From Sarcomyxa edulis (Eukaryota; Basidiomycota; Agaricomycetes; Agaricales; Mycenaceae): a stretch of DNA of 64,000 nucleotides. The stretch's first letter is position 1. Every line of letters begins with the position of its first letter. Where the stretch lies: contig QUOL01000011.1 in NCBI GenBank assembly GCA_009761415.1, forward strand, positions 744,001-808,000, given 5' to 3'. The notes beneath the pieces are model-generated. The model ran no database searches and was not told where the DNA came from. It was given only the letters and a program-made list of their open reading frames with translations. The translations under genes and the position numbers were made by a program. Positions 10,773 to 22,684 of the stretch are shown here, one piece after another.

Positions 10773-12608
10773 ATGGCCAAAATTGACAAGAAAACCGACA
10801 AGAAGGTCAAGGCCACCTCCACCAAGGTCGACAAGAAGGCTGCAAAGCCCGCAAAGACGGCTGCCCACGCCGAACCCATCTCTTCAAAGGCCATTCTCGA
10901 GAAAGCATCCGTATGTTTTATCTAAACACTTTTCACTTCGAAAGTCCCTCATTTTATATCAGAAAAAGTCGAAAGGCAAAGCACCCGTCAAGGCTGCCAA
11001 GAAGGCAGACTCTGATTCTAGCTCCGAGTCCGACGACGAGGACGAGGCCCCAAAAGCTGCCCCAAAAGCTACTAACGGCAAAGTGCGTTCACGTCGTTTT
11101 TTCCACAACCTCTCAAGTTAACCATATATTACAGTCCAAAAAAGCTTCGTCTGACAGCGACAGCTCCTCGTCCGAGGAGGAGAAACCTAAAGCTGCACAA
11201 GTCAAGGCCGTCCCTGCGAAAGCAGCCCCTACAAAAGCATCTTCCGATAGCGATAGCGACGACTCCTCTGACTCTGATTCCGAACCCCCTGCAAAGGTCG
11301 CACCCGCATCCGCAAAAAAGGCCGCACCTGCCGCCGCCAAACCCAAGGCTACCCCCACACCTGCCAAAAAATCTGCTGCTCCTTCTCCTTCCAGCGATGA
11401 GTCTTCCGAGTCCGATTCTGACGACGAGGCTGCTGCTCCCGTAAAGACGGCAACCCCAGCTAAAGCAACCCCCGCCAAGGCAGCCCCTAAAAAGGCATCA
11501 TCATCATCATCCAGTAGCGAGGATTCTTCGGACGACGAGGAGTCCAAGCCAGCTGCTAAAAAGACTGCTTCGACTTCTGACTCTGACTCTGACAGTTCAG
11601 ACGATGTCGAGATGGCCGAGCCTGTCGCTGCTGTTAACGGTGCGTCTACATTTTCTTGCGTTATTACCATGCGCTCATTCACACTTTGCAGGCAAACGTA
11701 AGGCCGAGAGCGACTCTGCCGCTCCCCCCAAAAAGGTCAAGCTTGCCAATGGTGATGCTGCCCCTGCCGCCGCCGCCGCCGAAGATGGCGAGGAGACCAA
11801 GAGCATCTTTGTTGGAAGATTATCGTGGAGTGTCGACAACGACAGACTCGCACAAGAGTTCGCTGACTGCGGAGAGGTCGTCTCCGCCAGCGTACAGATG
11901 GATCGCAACACGGGCAAATCGCGTGGGTTCGGATACGTGCACTTCACCACTGCCGCTGCAGTTGAAGCAGCTCTTGCCATGAATGGCAAGGAGATCGATG
12001 GACGGGCGGTTAATATTGACAAGAGCCAACAGCTCGATAAGAGCCAGGTTCGGGAAAGTCGCGCCAAGGCATTCGGAGACGAGTCGAGCCCACCGTCTGC
12101 TACACTCTTCGTTGGAAACCTTAGCTTTGGGGTTGAGGAGCATGTCATCCAGGAGTTCTTTGCGGAGTATGGGCGCGTTGCGAATGTCAGGCTACCTACG
12201 GATCGCGAGACGGGGCGACCCAAGGGCTTTGGATACGTGGAGTTCGAGACTGTCGAGGATGCTACCAAGGCCTTCCAGGCTGCTAACGGACAGGACATCG
12301 ATGGACGATCCATCCGACTTGATTATTCGCAACCCAGAAATGACAGCGGTGGTGGACGTGGTGGTGGATTTGGTGGCGGACGTGGTGGAGGCTTCGGTGG
12401 AGATCGTGGCGGACGTGGTGGAGGACGTGGCGGTGGACGTGGCGGCTTCGGTGATCGTGGCGGACGTGGCGGCGGACGCGGGTTCGGTGACCGTGGAGGA
12501 CGTGGAGGAGGCCGTGGGTTCGGTGGTGACCGTGGTGGAGGCCGTGGACGAGGTGGACCCCGTACTGGTGGAATCACCTCGTTCGAGGGTAAGAAGACCA
12601 CATTCTAG
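10773..12608 (+). CDS. Nucleolin / Gar2 / Nsr1-like nucleolar RNA-binding protein (about 559 aa)
   Basis: Four exons: 10773-10910, 10963-11082, 11135-11639 and 11692-12608. Family knowledge: nucleolin-type proteins act in pre-rRNA processing and ribosome assembly. Seen here, in order: a Lys/Ala-rich start, alternating acidic Ser/Asp/Glu blocks and basic Ala/Lys/Pro blocks (many SDSDS-type CK2-like sites), a bipartite-like nuclear signal (KRKAESD, PPKKVKL), and two RRMs. RRM1 has RNP2 SIFVGRLSW and RNP1 SRGFGYVHF; RRM2 has TLFVGNLSF and PKGFGYVEF. A Gly/Arg-rich RGG tail follows. This is the classic nucleolin/Gar2 layout. The first exon is very short and Lys-rich, and the start ATG lies just downstream of the phased GCCCTAA boxes. 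Confidence 0.92.
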
Positions 12609-12926
12609 TTTCCTCATCTTATTTGCTCTCGTACATCTATCCCTGGATATCTTCTTGTCTATCTATCCCATGTATGCAATCGCATTGACTACTATATAGT
12701 AACATAACATTGATTATTACCACATACACCGAATTGAAAGCAAGTCAATCCAAGATGAATACAATGTCCCATTCAAAGCAAATAAAACGCAAGATTAAAA
12801 TTCAATTATTATCGAAGAACATATGTACGTAGGTAGTAAGGAACAAGTTGTAAGTAAGAAAGGGATACATACTAAGCAAGCAAATACAGAAGAAGATCAA
12901 GCAGCGCTCAGCGCAACACCTTACAA
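12609..12926. other. Convergent intergenic region
   Basis: About 320 bp, A/T-rich, between the nucleolin-like and Ric-8 stop codons. It contains AATAAA-like strings (for example near 12780), which fit 3' end formation. No gene was seen. Confidence 0.5.
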
Positions 12927-15082
12927 TTAAAATTCGAGTTTTCCTTCAGCGACGGCCTTTCGTATTGGATTCTGACTGGCGGGCATCGCACCCGACTTTT
13001 CCAGTCTGTCGAACAGTGTGAACAGCTTTTCAGCTTCGCGCTCCTTCTCTTCGTCAGTCATGTCGACCGGTTCAGGTTTTTCGACGATTGTTCCGGTGAT
13101 GGGATCTATGGGTCGGCCATCGAATGTAGTGGGAGGTGCTGCACCGGAAGGATTGCTAGCTGGAGGCGTGCTCATAATACCCTTGTGGAAAAGGAACCCA
13201 GCCACGTTTCCATAACCAAATAGCGAGGAGAGTGTGTGGGCTTCAAAAATCATTAGCGCGTGAACGAAGGGATTTGGCGAGAGTGGAATAATTACCATCG
13301 GAATCACATATGGCGTAGAGCATTTCACCTATAGCATCCTTCAGTCGGGTGTGGTAGACACTCTGCAGGAGACGTAGGCACCGTCCGAGGAGGTCTGGAC
13401 GCGTTTCGAGGGCTCGTGATCTGTCGAGATCAGCGGGTACGATCCACTCCCTTGCGCGTGCCCGAGAGGCATCGTCTGCAATCGTGAGACGAGTGATGAG
13501 GACGACGAGGGGAGTCATGAGGTCGTCTAGAGAGTTGTCTCCTTCTTTGGTACATCTTTCTCTTACACTCGCATCATCAGCTTCGACAGCCTCCGGAAGA
13601 AAATGATTCAGAGAGACGTCAAGTAGGTCATATGCGCGTTGGAGGACGTCTGGAGATGATGATGGCATGGGGGAAGGAGAACGGGAGAGAGAGCGACGCC
13701 CGGCAGCGAGTACGGAGAGTGCTCTGTCGATTGCTCCAGGTTTATTAGGGTCTCTCGGTGAGGTAGAGGAAGGTGAGTCACTTCTGCTTGTGCTATTTGA
13801 TCCTGTAGGCTGTGGTTTGGCGGAATTGACGGGGCTATTAGAGTTTGTGCTGCGGCCGCTACGAGGGCCCAACCACGCGGAGCGGAGGGAGGGTTGGATT
13901 GGGATTGTTATCAAGGAATGGATGACGTGTGTGAGGGGCGGAGCGAGAGGGTTTGGGAATGTTGGAGGTAAACTGGCAAATACGCGTAATAGTGGGGGAA
14001 GGATCCTAAGAAACACGGTTAGCAGGGTGTGAATATGGAAAATAATAGTGCACATACCCGTCAAGCTTGGAGCTCCAGAAATCACCCATGACCTTGGCAT
14101 CGTCTGTTACTACCTGTATGTCTTTTCCTTTTCCTTTACCGCTCGGTGCCTGTGGTTCAGACTCTACCATCTGAGACGGTTTAGTTGGTAGTGAGCTGCA
14201 TATAAATGCAGGACTACGCGTACCTTTGGATAGTGGAGAAGCAGGTTGAAGGTGAACTTTAGTAGATCGGTCATTGCTTCCTTGCTCATCTTCGCACCGG
14301 ACAATATTGAGATCGTCAACGTGTCAAGCTTGGCCCCGATGATGTCGACGATGCTGCCGCCGTGGTGTTTATCTTCGACGAGAGAACGAATGAATCCGCC
14401 CGAAGATCCAGCTGAACAGGTACAGAGGAACAGAATGCGTGAAGCGACGAATATTTGATCAGGAGATGCAGATTTCTTTGGGAGATGTATGAGGATGTCG
14501 TAGAACGAGCCATCGGATAGGGACTCACCTCGAGTAGCTCGACACATGCCCCGCCGCCTTTCACGTCTTTCCCGACCCAAGTTGTTCGCGCTCCTTCGAT
14601 GAGTAGCAGGGCGTTGGCTACACATCTAAGGGCTTCGAGAGACGCGTCGGGATCGTCCTTGAAAGCGGTGGAGAGAGCGAGGAGTATGGATAGATTTGAC
14701 GCGGCACTGATGTACTGAGAACCAGCTGGCTGCTTTCCAAGGGTCTTGACGGCTAGAAGCGCTTGTGCGGCCTCTGAACTGCGATATGAGATCAAGAATG
14801 GAATGGTGGATCTATTGGACGGACCTTTAGGCGTAAGCCTGCTTTTCGCGCCTTGATTGGTAGAAGCCTTGAGATCATTCAGCAAAACCTGTATGAGTTC
14901 CTGCCGACTGGACTGATTGAAAGAGAAAGGAGGAGCTGTATGTGGGTCAACAGAGATTGTTTGAAAGCATACAGAACTGTATTCGTACCGTCTATGATTG
15001 ATTGCAATACATTAGAGACTTCCAACCTTGGTGAGGACGCTCCAAGGGCGGTGTAAGTTTGGGAGATATCGTTATTCGACAT
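12927..15082 (-). CDS. ric8: Ric-8 / synembryn, G-alpha chaperone and exchange factor (about 629 aa)
   Basis: Six exons: 14989-15082, 14529-14935, 14224-14475, 14058-14170, 13296-14005 and 12927-13240. Family knowledge: Ric-8 folds and activates heterotrimeric G-alpha subunits in the cytoplasm. Seen here: the armadillo-like synembryn domain (SEAAQALLAVKTLGKQPAG, LEALRCVANALLLIEGART, then LKFTFNLLLHYPK, ILPPLLRVFASLPPTFPNP) and the diagnostic C-terminal block (HTLSSLFGYGNVAGFLFHKG) before a Pro/Asp-rich tail. A Ser/Pro-rich loop of about 60 residues interrupts the fold in exon 5. For the first intron I used the strong GTACGA donor with an ACATACAG acceptor; an alternative weak-donor splice would change about eight residues. 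The gene diverges from the next one across 599 bp. Confidence 0.9.
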
Positions 15083-15681
15083 GAGACCACTGGTCGATGG
15101 AGATGTGTTCGACCGCAAAGATGGCTTGCTAGGATGGCTTGCTAGGATTCCACAGCTTTGAGAGATGGAAAATGTAAAGTACAGGGCATGAAAAGAAATA
15201 AAAAGTCTTTTGACAAAATGGATTTGGTGGATTTGAATAATCCGTTGCTATCCTGTTTACATACATCTGTCATGAACCTATCCAACTCATCCATAGCAAC
15301 AGCCCGTTTCACGAAAAACACACACACAAAATATACTGCGAGATACTGCGAGACCAGCTGGCCAGCTGGCTATTAACAAGGGCACGACGACAAACCTCGC
15401 GGACGGTACAATGCACCAACGGTCGAGCGCGTCGACAGGCACGTCTTCGAGGATTGAATCATTCAGGTACTCGGGTAGGCGACTCACAAGAAGAAGTCCT
15501 GCTTTAACGAGGATCTTCGAGGCAATTAATCATTAAATCACGTAGCTAGCCATTAAAGGCCGCCGTTGTGCTCGACGAGGACGGAGCGTGGGAATACCCC
15601 GCCTTCACCCCGCCAACTCAAGCTCACGTCTCTTTCCTTCCTACTTCTACGAAACTCTACCTTGCCTCTCCTTGTAGCATC
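15083..15681. other. Divergent promoter region
   Basis: About 600 bp between the Ric-8 start and the start of the Ser-rich gene. It includes a short AC-rich tract near 15312-15335, two tandem copies of GCTTGCTAGGAT near 15122-15147 and a CCAGCTGGC repeat near 15354-15370. No gene was seen on either strand. Confidence 0.4.
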
Positions 15682-16963
15682 ATGTCCAACTTTGTATTTC
15701 CCCCGCGTTCGCATGCGTCTGACGATAGCAGCTGGTCTGCCACTAGTGCCCTTCTCTCCGAACGTCGTTCATCCAGTGCATTGCCCCCACGGATAGCGTC
15801 TCTTCTTCGGTTCTCCAAGCCTGATAGTGACCATACCAAGACCATGAAGACAAAGGTGGCCGTCCGTGACAAGACTCCCCATCGTTTCGAGATCGTTCCG
15901 TTGCGCGACGCTAGATCCCGCAACATCCCCGCTTCGATAGTCAACGGAACACCGCCTCTGCGAAAGGCCAAACCGGGAACCTCTGGCCGTATGATATCCA
16001 AGCCTTATCCCTTGGAGCCCGCCCAGAGCGGTGAGCATATTGCTCGGAGACAAAACATCACTCCCTTGGTGAGTCTTCTGTATTCATAATCATATTTTTC
16101 TATTGATCACTCTCGCTAGTCTCCGTCGAACGGTCAATGTCCCGAAGTACCAGTTCGTTCTGATCTCCTGTCGTCGTTCTCTTCTGCGGACTCCTCAATG
16201 GTCTCATCAACGAATATTACGTGCCAGCCATACCCGTCTTTCCCTCTCCATCGTGCTAGGCCCTCTTTTGATTCAAACATGTCTATTCCATATACTATCA
16301 GTGCAAATCTATCATCAGTGGCAGTCTCTCCTGGCCCCCAAAACATTCATAAACGGGCCCACAGTGCTACTCGGACACACTACAAATCTCCCAGTCTCGG
16401 AAATTTTCCAATCCCGCAATCTTCCCAGTCTATTTCCTCCAATGACTCCATTTTCACCACTGTCAGACTCCGCAAGAGAACCAACACACTATCAGCTGGT
16501 CTGTCCCTTGATCTAGTTCAGGCATCGCAATCAGGAAACTCTGTCACATCTGTAACTGGCGGAACACCATTATCCGAGGATACTGTCAAACGGCGTGCCA
16601 TATACACCCAATCATTCTATGTCCCTTCAACTAGCACCAATATGTCCCTTGACATGTCTTACTTGCCCTCTTCACTGTCTAGAGATGTGGATTCCAGCCT
16701 GGTTTTGATCCGGTCTCAATCTTCTTCAGATATGCTGCACCAGGAGAAGGATGATGATGTAGGTTATCCTTTGTTTCTTTTGATGTCTGTGTCGATCAGA
16801 AACTGACCAGTGTCTTCAGATCTATCTTAGCACTTTCATCCCACCTTCCATCTCTGTACCATATGATCTGGATAAGGACTTGGTTCACCATCCCATCATT
16901 CTGGAACTTTTGGCTGAAGTGGATGTGGTGATGGAGGAATGGAGTTTGACATGGAGTGTATGA
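15682..16963 (+). CDS. Ser-rich hypothetical protein (about 389 aa)
   Basis: Not recognised. Three exons (15682-16068, 16120-16758, 16820-16963) join in phase with standard introns. The protein is Ser/Thr/Pro-rich and probably disordered: a basic N-terminal third (PPRIASLLRFSKPD, VNGTPPLRKAKPGTSGRM), a long Ser-rich middle, and a more ordered acidic end (YLSTFIPPSISVPYDLDKDL, HHPIILELLAEVDVVMEEW). The conserved-looking end may bind a partner. No signal peptide or membrane span is seen. The frame is also open upstream of the chosen ATG but has no ATG there. Confidence 0.7.
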
Positions 16964-17673
16964 TATTGTGTTAATGTATGCAAATGTTATAGAGGAAGTG
17001 TGATTTGCTACAAAAACTCTTGCCTCAATGTTAATATGGACTGAGATTTACAGGATCTTGCATAAAAACTTGCAGTCGGCGTTTCGCGGAAATATATTTG
17101 TGACTATTGTGTTGTGCCAAATTGAGTGATCTGTGACCATTGTCACCTCTGAGTTTATCTCTCGATCCTACCTCAGGTGAGGGCACTAGTGTTGCCGAGA
17201 AGTGAGGTACCTTGAGATGAAGGTGACCTTGAGGTGCTCGGCTACCTATTTAGGCAGCTCAAGGTAACTCAAGGTCACCTTGTGGTCGCGAGCTCGACCG
17301 TGTGATATCACTGATTTGGACTGATAAGATATTGATTGCGCCTTCGCTTCCTCGACTCGCTCTCCTTGTTCTCTTTGTCGACGTGCTACATCCTCCTCCC
17401 TCCTCTCCTCCCATCCACCTGCAAAAGCCCAGTAGATCTGGTCCATCGCTTGAAGACTCCGACGCTGCTAAGGACCAGTATTACGTTCGGAGAGGAGAGG
17501 GCTAGAGTCAGCAGATGAACGGTCTTCATATATAGTTGAGTAGTCTGTTTCGAGGTCGCTGTGCAATGCAATATCGTCGTTGCTATCATCCTCAATTTTT
17601 CTTGTGAAAACCACCCCCAAAAATGCCTACAAAATAAGGCAAGAATTCTGGCGAGGTAGTTGTGATTCTTGAC
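16964..17673. other. Left boundary of the repeat island
   Basis: Noncoding DNA between the last housekeeping gene and the hAT remnant. It contains the AAGGTGACCTT-type inverted repeat described separately, and a C/T-rich stretch near 17340-17420. No gene was recognised. Confidence 0.4.
17220..17281. repeat. 14-bp perfect inverted repeat rich in AAGGTGACCTT motifs
   Basis: The arm at 17220-17233 is the exact reverse complement of the arm at 17268-17281, with a 34-bp loop. Each arm contains the palindrome AAGGT-N-ACCTT, and further ACCTTGAG/CTCAAGGT copies lie nearby. It sits about 400 bp upstream of a hAT-type transposase remnant. hAT elements often have short subterminal repeats that bind the transposase, so this may be a left-end remnant; that is inference. 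Confidence 0.45.
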
Positions 17674-19256
17674 ATGTCTTTTTTGTGTACTTGTCTTGAC
17701 CCTAGGGCGTGCACTTGCTATGCTCGTCAACATGGCTCTAGCTCTTTCCCCAGTACTTCAGGCAACCAATGGCCTACTAGTACGAGTAACCCTGGACCCG
17801 CAACACCATTGATAACTCAATCTCAGGCTCAGGCCTTCCATCATGCTCACTTTTCCTCGGTCATGAACTGGCAGTATCAACCCTATCCGAGTCCATCCCC
17901 TCTTCCATTTTCTTTGTTTCAGGTTCCATCTAGAACCCAGTTTCAGCATTTGCAGCTTGTTTACCGTCCTGCAACACTTACTTCATCCTCAGAACAGGTG
18001 TTTCAATTCCTGAATACTTTCCAAACTGATCTCGCGCCACCTTCCACTTCTCAAATTCTTGGGGAAGCATCAGGTCCAGTTCTCAACCAACCACCAAAAC
18101 GGAAGCGAGCAGTGGGTCTGAATTCACGTTCAACGCGTCAAAAAACTTCTTCGACTTCACATTCAGGTACTGCTGACCCTGCGGTCTATGGTGTGGGGCC
18201 TCCATGCAAGGCTTCAAGTAATCCCCTCAAGTTTGCTGTACCAATGACACGATATGGTTCCCTGATTTCCGACACAAAATCTGAAAGACCAACCCAAACA
18301 GCTACAGATGTATGGTATTGTATTCGTGCTCTTGTTTCTAAGGAAAGCCCATCTACTGTGCTAGAAACCGAGGTATTTCTTCGAACTTGGCCAAAAGAAT
18401 CTGAATTTAAGTTTTTAGGATGTCGCTTCTGCACGTACATTACCCCTCAGGACTACTACATTTTCATTCTAACTTAATATTGTCTCTCAGGGGCGAGGAT
18501 CCGAAGATCTGGAAGAATACCACAGGCCAAACGGAAGCTATCCAAAACCATTTGATAGCCGCCCACAAGGAAATCTACCAGCAAGTCGTATTGCAGCACA
18601 AGCTCAAGGGCTGAGAGACCCTCAACTTTTCAGCACAATTGACACTTCCCCAAGAACAGCCCGAGTTCTCACTCGAAGGTTTTTATGAGAGGCTTACACG
18701 TTGCATTGCGGTGGACGACCAAGTAAGTCGATATTTTTGCCACTTTGAAATCTTAAGTGACAAATATTTTCCAGTCAGTCAATGTTATTGACTGTCCTAA
18801 ATTGTGCGACCTTCTTCTGTTCATAGGTACCGAGCTTAATGATAAAGATATCCCTCACCGAACAAAGCTTTTGGAGATGATCGTGAAACGGTTTAAGATA
18901 GAACATCAAAAAATGGTTGACGAGGTGATGGTTAGTCTTTCCATTCCATTTTCTGATGTTCTTCTAATACTATACTATACAGAATTCTCTGGGTTGTGTT
19001 TCTCTCACCAGTGATTTATGGTCACAGCGAAACCTCAGAAGCTACATGGCAGTCACCGCCCATTTCTGTGCTCACAACACCAACGGTCATCTCATTATCA
19101 AGTCTCGTCTCATCGCATTTTGTCATGTCACTGTCAGTCACGACGGGAAAAACCTCGGAAAAGTATTCAAATCTTGAAGGAACTGATCCTCAACTGTGTA
19201 AGTACATCATCGACACTCTGAATATCTTGTTCTGATTCTATGATTCAGTTAGGAAT
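17674..19256 (+). pseudogene. hAT-superfamily transposase remnant (N-terminal half)
   Basis: A Pro/Ser-rich start is followed by a BED-type zinc finger built across an intron (CRFC, then HLIAAH in the next exon), a helical region (LLLFIGTELNDKDIPHRTKL, FKIEHQKMVDEVM) and the first part of an RNase-H-like catalytic domain (SLGCVSLTSDLWSQRNLRSY, AVTAHFC, LIAFCHVTVSHDGKNL). The order matches Ac-like hAT transposases of basidiomycetes. It is dead: an in-frame TGA lies near 18612 right after HKLKG, a one-base frame slip near 19170 follows KVFKS, and coding stops after LGI where a 226-bp repeat begins. The C-terminal half, including the dimerisation region, is not found on the other side. Confidence 0.75.
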
Positions 19257-19482
19257 TATTGAAGTGAGACACTTCAGAGAGCACTGTAGTTGAGCTTCAC
19301 TGTCAAAGATATGTATATTAAGTAGAGTAAGACGACGTACCTGGAGTCGAGCTTCACTGTCAAAGATAAAGAGCAGTGAGCTGACTCCAGGGAAGGCTAA
19401 GTCATCTGAAGTAAACAATGGTCAACAAGTAAAGTGGCTGAAAGCGAAATATAGGCAGAGTTCTTTAGCACAAATCCCAACA
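19257..19482 (-). repeat. 226-bp LTR-like element, copy A (inverted)
   Basis: Reverse complement of the copies at 21744 and 27638, with only scattered differences. On its own strand it begins TGTTGGGATTTGTGC and ends CTTCAATA. It carries an internal 27-bp direct repeat (starting ATCTTTGACAGTGAAG) twice. No target duplication surrounds it (GGAAT on the left, AACTC on the right), so it was probably moved by recombination. It breaks the hAT transposase reading. Confidence 0.85.
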
Positions 19483-19506
19483 AACTCATGTATCTCATTT
19501 GCCTAG

Positions 19507-21008
19507 AAGTGTCCTCATTCCTGTAAAGAATGCCGTGACCTCACCGCAAGCGGAGGTGCACTCAAAACCCACCAGATCAACCCCCGACTCCATCCAAATT
19601 GTCACAAGTGGTGCTCTGGCTACTCCCTTTTGAAATTGGATTACGTTCCATCGTCCAAATCAAGAAAAATCCACCGTTGACTTCAGGATCACATACAACG
19701 GTGTCATCTTCACAATCGCAGATGGGGATGATCAAACATGCCTCAATAGAATTGACACCGCTGTCAATTTTATTTGTTCTAGAGCCTACATATGAACCTC
19801 CCATTGAACCTCCGGCGGGGTGGAGCCCATGGCTGACATTTGTTAAGTACGACGACTCGGACCAGGGTGATCGACAGTGGTTGAGGGGTATGGAAAAAAA
19901 GATCAAGGGGTTTCAGAATCAGTACTGTATCGACAGTGCAACAAAAAAATTGTGGACTTTTTCAATAGTGAGCTGGTTGTATATGTTTCAGATGTTGCTG
20001 TGATTGACGTCTACGTAGTTTATGGTTCTGTATCATCTTATTGGAGGAGACAAAGGATGGACAACCACGTCCTCGGAATCTTCTGAAAGCGGCTCGTCAG
20101 AAGATGATTCAACCATCGATTGTTCCTCTCAACAGATAAGCGTGGAAGTCGTGACATACGCGGAATTCTGTAGGATGTTGAAAGCGTCCAACCTGTTTGC
20201 AAGATTCTCTGCTTGGAATGTTGTCATCACGGGCATTGGAAGAGGTGACGAATTTTTCGAATCATGGTAAGCTGTTGGGGTTCTAAAATATATACTCCGT
20301 CCTCACATCAATTATCAGCCCCAAGGAAGAAATAATGGTCATGTGGCAAAAAATGAGGGCCTTGGAGCAACACGTAATGCTATGGCCATCTTTCAACGAA
20401 TCATATCGATATGATGAGAAGATGATGGTGGAGTATGATCTCCACTACATCGCTAGCACGGTCACACACACACCTCGACCCAAACGTGAAGAATATGTAC
20501 CGAACACGCATTATGATGGAGATTGGTTCTTCAAACGGTATATTTTTCCAGTCGAGTTATACAACTTTAGCGTCTAATTATCTATGATTTAGACAGTTTT
20601 CGTCAAACTCTGAACACACGTTCAAAATGACAAACAATACTCCTCCCAAAACACATCCAATTGCTGACTGGTTTCTTCAAGAGTTCAATCCTCTTATTCA
20701 GAAATCTGGTGAAATGCAGTTGATCGTGGCAGGATGCGATATTGTATTATCTTATATTGGAGTATGCAAATCATATCCCGACACTTCATCCTACTATAAA
20801 GGATTGCGAACCAAAACACTCCAACACATATGTCAACAAGATATCCAGGCTTCCGTATTGTGGATTGTTCTTATTTGAGGAGTCGTCATTGGCAGGAGGG
20901 AGTACCGCATCTACCATTGCTCGTCACTTGAGAAGCTCGCTCAACAAAGGTATGGACTACGTGAAACGTGCATACCCAGGTCCTACTCCAATTAATTCTT
21001 CTGTGTAG
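19507..21008 (+). CDS. Unrecognised multi-exon gene between inverted LTR-like copies
   Basis: Not recognised. Four in-phase introns (near 19969-20019, 20269-20320, 20539-20592 and 20761-20800) link exons with little stop noise: one ending FQNQYCIDSATKKLW, one with a Ser/Glu-rich run then FARFSAWNVVITGIGRG, one with WQKMRALEQHVMLW and REEYVPNTHYDGDWFFK, and a last with CGLFLFEESSLAGGSTAS and YVKRAYPG. A C2H2-like stretch (CKECRDLTASGGALKTH) lies at the left edge in another frame, so the 5' end is uncertain. The gene fills the space between LTR-like copies A (inverted) and B. It may be the cargo of a mobile unit or a decayed transposon protein. The donor spacing suggests it was a real spliced gene. 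Confidence 0.45.
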
Positions 21009-21743
21009 TGAGTTGTTTGTGATACTTCTTTTGATTTTTGTTACGTTGTATTACTACTATATCAATTTATCCGTTGCAGTCTATAAGCCAGGGTATTGTG
21101 GATTCAAAAGAAAAAGAAAATTAAGTGGACTGTAATATTTGTACTCAACATTCGCTGGGCAGAATATCACGTTGACCAATATGGCAAGTATATATTTTGC
21201 TCATGTGTGTCTGCTATTAAAGACTGAAGCCTGCTACAGGTATTGCAACAGATGATAGTGAAGTGTTGACAAACTATACATTTTTTTTGTTATCAATTGA
21301 CATTGTCGACAGCTGTGTCCTCATTCATGCCCAAACCGACGTTGCAAAGAGGGTTATACACCCAAGTCAGGAGGGTTGTACAAACATCGGAGGAACAAAA
21401 AATCCACCTGAATTGTTCCAGCCGGTGTCCTGGATTTTCATTACTTGTAGGCGAGGCTGATCCCACAGATTCAGGAAGATCAATCCCACAAGCAATACAG
21501 AAAAAAGGGTCAACTGGATCCATGGTGTCCTACTGTCACATGGCCTTTTGACTATAACCATTGCAACACCCTCGAAAGCAGGCACAACAGACCTCAAGAT
21601 ACTGTTTGTCATTCCAGATATTGACAACCCTGACCCAATGTTCAAAACATTCCGGGCTCAGTGCGGCTATAAGACCCAACAGTCGTTTGGATAAGCAATG
21701 GATGGCAAGCCTTTGCACACACATTGAGGGGATTTCCAAATGC

Positions 21744-21969
21744 TGTTGGGATTTGTGCTAAAGAACTCTGCCTTTACTTCGCTTTCAGCCACTTTACTTG
21801 TTTACTATTGTTTACTTCAGATGACTTAGCCTTCCCTGGAGTCAGCTCACTGCTCTTTATCTTTGACAGTGAAGCTCGACTCCAGGTACATCGTCTTACT
21901 CTACTTAATATACATATCTTTGACAGTGAAGCTCGACTCCAGTGCTCTCTGAAGTGTCTCCCTTCAATA
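21744..21969 (+). repeat. 226-bp LTR-like element, copy B
   Basis: Same family and length as copies A and C; begins TGTTGGGATTTGTGC and ends CTTCAATA. It is inverted relative to A (2.3 kb to the left) and direct relative to C (5.9 kb to the right). Flanks AATGC and TGGTC do not match, so no target duplication is visible. Confidence 0.88.
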
Positions 21970-22080
21970 TGGTCACCGGTCGCAATAAATTGCTAGGAGC
22001 GTATAGAGTGGTATGCTTTCCTAAGCCATTGTACATTCCTGGCCCTGACGCAGGATCACGTTTAGTTTGGTGTTGGCATA

Positions 22081-22362
22081 TTTTTAGATCCATTCTGGTC
22101 AGCCAACAATCTCAACGACAATCATTGCACACGACTTTGGAAACATGTACTTGTCGGGGTTGCGAACGACATCAAGGAGAAGAGAGATGACTCCAGCGGG
22201 GCTCTTCTGGAGGAGAACAAGATCGCTTCCATGCAGGAAGACACACAGGATGTATTGAACTTCATTGTGGAGTCTTTAGACTCGACCCTTGCGGAACAGA
22301 TCCAGGCATTCATTGCTAATAATCCTACTTTGATACCGGCCCCTGCAACCTTAGAAGAATGA
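22081..22362 (+). pseudogene. Isolated C-terminal coding fragment
   Basis: A 93-codon open frame without an ATG, reading FLDPFWSANNLNDNHCTRLW, then LVGVANDIKEKRDDSSGALL and LAEQIQAFIANNP before TGA. Composition is protein-like (charged, helical), but no upstream exon connects in frame. It lies just right of LTR-like copy B, so it may be the severed end of a gene. Not assigned to a family. Confidence 0.35.
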
Positions 22363-22684
22363 AATTACTACGTGCTCGCTGTGGCTCGAAGTTCAGTTCT
22401 TTTCACGCCTGTCCTTCTATAAAGGCATCACGACATGTCCTTGGATAGGTAGCAGGTACGAGTCACTTGAGGAAGGTGATTACAAGATAAATGCATACTG
22501 GCGTTGGAAGGGAGAAGATTGTCATGCGCAGAGAACATAACTAGCTACGGTCCGTCAAGCATCTCGACGAGTTGTAGTAAGGTCGGTGGTGTCAACATTT
22601 TGTATCTGCATTTTCCTCAATGGTAGTCTCTCTGGACGCGCTGTTGTGTCTGAATATCTTGTGTGTGTATGCTGCTTCAATCTC

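Noticed and set aside
11113..11682. 189-codon minus-strand frame rich in Ser/Glu/Ala
   Set aside because: Antisense shadow of the acidic Ser-rich part of the nucleolin-like gene.
12192..12601. Minus-strand Thr/Ser-rich and Pro/Arg-rich frames
   Set aside because: Shadows of the Gly/Arg-rich tail of the nucleolin-like gene.
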